A DNA stretch of 64,000 nucleotides from Luteipulveratus flavus (GTDB lineage Bacteria; Actinomycetota; Actinomycetes; Actinomycetales; Dermatophilaceae). A model generated the notes under the pieces. The model was given only the letters and a program-made list of their open reading frames with translations, made no database searches and was not told the DNA's origin. The position numbers and the translations under genes are program-made. The stretch is from the NCBI RefSeq assembly GCF_029439465.1, contig NZ_JAROAV010000008.1, positions 1 to 64,000 of the forward strand, given 5' to 3'. Shown here piece by piece: positions 61,788 through 64,000 of this stretch. The first letter of the stretch is position 1. The number at the start of each line of letters is the position of its first letter.

Positions 61788-62815
61788 CAGGCCTCCCTCG
61801 CCCGGCGTACGACCTCGGCCGCGACCCGGTGGGCGGCGACGTATGTGGGTTCGGCCAGCAGCGCGGGAGTGACGGCTCCCCCGGCCGCGAGGTGCCGGTC
61901 GCCGGGCAGCGCGACCACGGTCGCGCCGCCCTCGCGCAGCACCGTGCGGGTCGCGCCCGTCCCCGTCGCGGTGCCCCGGCCGGTGTCGACCGCGACGACC
62001 ACCACGGCCCGCGGGTCGGCTCCGGCGGCACGCAGCTCGCCCGCGACGTCGGCGACGGAAGGAGCGCCGCTCTCGTCGAGCGAGGTGACCAGCACGACCG
62101 CGTGCGCGAGCCCGACCGCCGGGTGGTCGACCTCGCCCGCGAGGTCCAGGACGGTGAACGCGTGCGCGCGGCTGAGGTTCTCGACCGCGCCGGCGCCTCG
62201 GTCGGCCCCGTCGCCGCGTACGTGCACGCCGCGCAGGTTGGGTACCTGCGTGGGTCCGAGTCGGCCACCGAGCGCGCCGCCGTCGTTCAACAGCGCTGCC
62301 ACCACGACCTGGTCGCTGCGCAGGGCGGCGAGCACCCGCGTGACGAGCACCGCCACCGTCGTCACCCCTGCGCCACCGTGAGCGCCGACCACCACCACTC
62401 GCCGGCCGGTCGTCACGGGCTGCTGGACGGCTGTGGCCGCCGCGAGGAGATCGTGCGGCGTCTCGTCGGAGCCCACCAACGACCGCAGGTGCGTCAGTGA
62501 GCGCCGCCACCCCGCCACCGCGGGTCGCCGGGACGCCCGGCGCTGCTCCGCGGACCGCGTCCGGGGCCGCGTCGCAGCGAGGTCCACCACCTCGGCCGAC
62601 GCCGGTGCCCTGGTACGGGACAGACCCGGCCCGGCCACGTCCGACCAGACCGGCAGCCAGGGCCGCCGCGGGCCCACGGGCTCCGCGGCCGTGGCACGCT
62701 GCGGCGGTGCCGGGGCACCGGGAGGGGCTTCGGTCGGTGCGTTCATCCGGCTCAGCGCGCCGACGTCCCAGGAGGGGCCGTCGGGCACGCGGGCAGGACC
62801 CATGGGTGAGGACAT
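61787..62815 (-). CDS. MinD/ParA-like ATPase of the ESX locus, degenerate P-loop
   Basis: A 342-residue protein. The first ~120 residues are Pro/Ala/Arg-rich and disordered, as in mycobacterial EspI. The rest has a MinD/ParA-type fold: VVVVGAHGGAGVTTVAVLV at the P-loop, FTVLDLAGEVDHPA, VVLVTSLDESGAPS. The P-loop lacks both lysines of the deviant Walker motif, so ATP hydrolysis is doubtful. ATG at 62815 has GAGG 6 nt upstream. It lies between eccD and eccC. In mycobacteria EspI regulates ESX-1 in response to ATP level; that role is inference here. Confidence 0.75.
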   Translation of the reverse strand: MSSPMGPARVPDGPSWDVGALSRMNAPTEAPPGAPAPPQRATAAEPVGPRRPWLPVWSDVAGPGLSRTRAPASAEVVDLAATRPRTRSAEQRRASRRPAVAGWRRSLTHLRSLVGSDETPHDLLAAATAVQQPVTTGRRVVVVGAHGGAGVTTVAVLVTRVLAALRSDQVVVAALLNDGGALGGRLGPTQVPNLRGVHVRGDGADRGAGAVENLSRAHAFTVLDLAGEVDHPAVGLAHAVVLVTSLDESGAPSVADVAGELRAAGADPRAVVVVAVDTGRGTATGTGATRTVLREGGATVVALPGDRHLAAGGAVTPALLAEPTYVAAHRVAAEVVRRAREA

Positions 62816-62822
62816 CTCGACC

Positions 62823-64000
62823 TCACTCGAAGGAGGACAGCAGGTCGGCGTACACACCGAAGACGCCGACGAGGACCGGCACCGCCACGAGGACGGTCAC
62901 GCTCTCGACGCGCGACGCGGTCCGGCGCAGCTGGGCACCGAGGTGGTCGGCCAGATGGACCACGGAGGCGGTGAGGACACCGATGCCGGCCAGCGCCAGC
63001 AGCGCGGCGAGCGCCCCAGCCCACGACGGGCGGTCGTCCACGGCCGCCACCATGAGCGCGACCGGCCCGACACCTGCGGCGACCCAGATGGCCGTGCGCT
63101 CGGCGGTGAGCGGGAAGTGCCGGCCACGCAGCGCGTACGCCAGCGAGACCAGCAGCGTCAGTGCGGTCGGCCAGGGCTGCAGGTCGCTGCTTCGGGCGCT
63201 CGTCCCCGTGCTGACCGCGAGGACCGCGCTGGTGAGCACGACCCCGCCCAGCAGCATCCAGTGCGCCTCGGCCACCCGCGCGTGCGCGGCCCGCTCGAGC
63301 ACGAGCTCGCCGCGGGTCACCTGGGTGTCGACGCCGAAGACGCCCGACTGCGCGAGCGCGAGCCGGGGCAGGAGGCCGAGCAGCAGCAGCGCGGCCACCG
63401 AGGTCACGGCCCCGGTCTCCACCGCGCTCCCGGTCAGCAACCACGTCACGGCGGCCATGGCCGACAGCAGGACCAGAGCACCGGCGCCCGTCAGGCCGAT
63501 CAGGATGCGCCGGGCACACGCGCCCACCGCGCACATGACGACCAGGGCGGCCCCGACGGCCGCGGCGTACCGCCAGACCGGCTCGGTGTCCAGGAGGGCC
63601 ACTGCGGCGGCCGCGCAGACCAGGCCGAGTCCGGTGAGGGTCCAGGCGACGGCCCGTACGCGGGTGGGTGCGACCACCGTGGCGCCCGCACACGCCAGCA
63701 GCGCCACGACGCCGAGCAGCATCGTGGCCGCGGTGCGCTCGACCGCGCTCGCTGCGAGGGCGGCGCCGGCTGCGAGCAACGCCGACCCGACGAGCGCGAG
63801 GGCCCCGGCCCGACCCTGCTCGGTCCAGGCGCCCCGAGGCGTCGCCGACTCGACGGCGTCGACCATGTCGTAGACCGCGGGCGCCGGAGGTACCTCGTGC
63901 GAGGCGACGACCCGCAGTCGTACGCCGTCGCGCAGGCCCGCGTCGCGCAACGGCTGCTCGGGATCCAGCGTCCGGCCCGTCTCGGTGACCAGCTCGACCC
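62823..64000 (-). CDS. eccD: Type VII secretion membrane protein EccD, 5' part missing
   Basis: Partial gene; the N terminus lies beyond 64000. The first codons in the window read LVTETGRTLDPEQPLRDAGL, the end of a ubiquitin-like YukD domain, and continue into YDMVDAVES. Then come about 11 hydrophobic segments, as in EccD. EccD forms the membrane pore rim of the ESX core complex with EccB, EccC and EccE. Stop at 62823 lies 7 nt before the MinD-like start. The order eccD-MinD-like-eccC on one strand is consistent with a single transcript. Confidence 0.87.
   Translation of the reverse strand, partial: VELVTETGRTLDPEQPLRDAGLRDGVRLRVVASHEVPPAPAVYDMVDAVESATPRGAWTEQGRAGALALVGSALLAAGAALAASAVERTAATMLLGVVALLACAGATVVAPTRVRAVAWTLTGLGLVCAAAAVALLDTEPVWRYAAAVGAALVVMCAVGACARRILIGLTGAGALVLLSAMAAVTWLLTGSAVETGAVTSVAALLLLGLLPRLALAQSGVFGVDTQVTRGELVLERAAHARVAEAHWMLLGGVVLTSAVLAVSTGTSARSSDLQPWPTALTLLVSLAYALRGRHFPLTAERTAIWVAAGVGPVALMVAAVDDRPSWAGALAALLALAGIGVLTASVVHLADHLGAQLRRTASRVESVTVLVAVPVLVGVFGVYADLLSSFE

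Overview
The window comes from a high-GC actinobacterium. Third codon positions are strongly G/C, genes are packed with many 4-nt ATGA/GTGA overlaps, and several genes appear leaderless. Actinobacterial markers include AccE5, a TIGR03089 protein, an F420-type LLM oxidoreductase and EccC/EccD. Gene content and a repeat at 51301-51380 suggest a Nocardioides-like member of the Nocardioidaceae, but this is inference. No rRNA, tRNA, CRISPR array, insertion sequence or prophage was seen.

1-22 kb: a surface-glycan locus built around pseudaminic (nonulosonic) acid. It has pseI (partial), pseB, pseC, pseG and a PseF-like cytidylyltransferase fused to an apparently dead aldo/keto-reductase domain. Around these lie family 2 glycosyltransferases, a GT-C-like membrane protein, a Wzm/Wzt (TagG/TagH) exporter and an LCP-family glycan ligase. 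Two convergent operons (pseI side, pseB side) meet at a terminator near 5.0 kb. Each carries members of two unassigned families: three small glycosyltransferase-like paralogues and two methyltransferase-like proteins with a coiled-coil tail. A TIGR03089 gene and scoA/scoB (CoA-transferase) sit inside the block.

22-44 kb: a core-metabolism block whose gene order matches, from memory, the M. tuberculosis fadE25-purE-purK-gtrA-birA-accD5-accE5-maf segment. Extra genes are interspersed: a degraded DUF559 gene, an LLM oxidoreductase, ogt, an EamA/LysR pair, a two-component system, an enoyl-CoA hydratase, a class III adenylate cyclase, a TauE exporter, a MOSC protein, an HxlR/methyltransferase pair, a DUF885 peptidase and a Na+/H+ antiporter with a zinc finger. 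birA, the cyclase and the hydratase are translationally coupled, divergent from the acyl-CoA carboxylase genes.

44-55.6 kb: a secreted M14 carboxypeptidase, an MFS transporter, an acyl-CoA dehydrogenase/carboxylase-beta operon divergent from a LiuR-like MerR regulator (perfect palindrome between them), a VOC protein, an NAD(P)-binding oxidoreductase and a TetR-MoxR-VWA operon.

55.6-64 kb: part of a type VII (ESX) secretion locus: a DUF6177-like protein, two Esx-type proteins lacking the usual W-x-G, EccC, a MinD-like ATPase with a degenerate P-loop, and EccD running off the window end.
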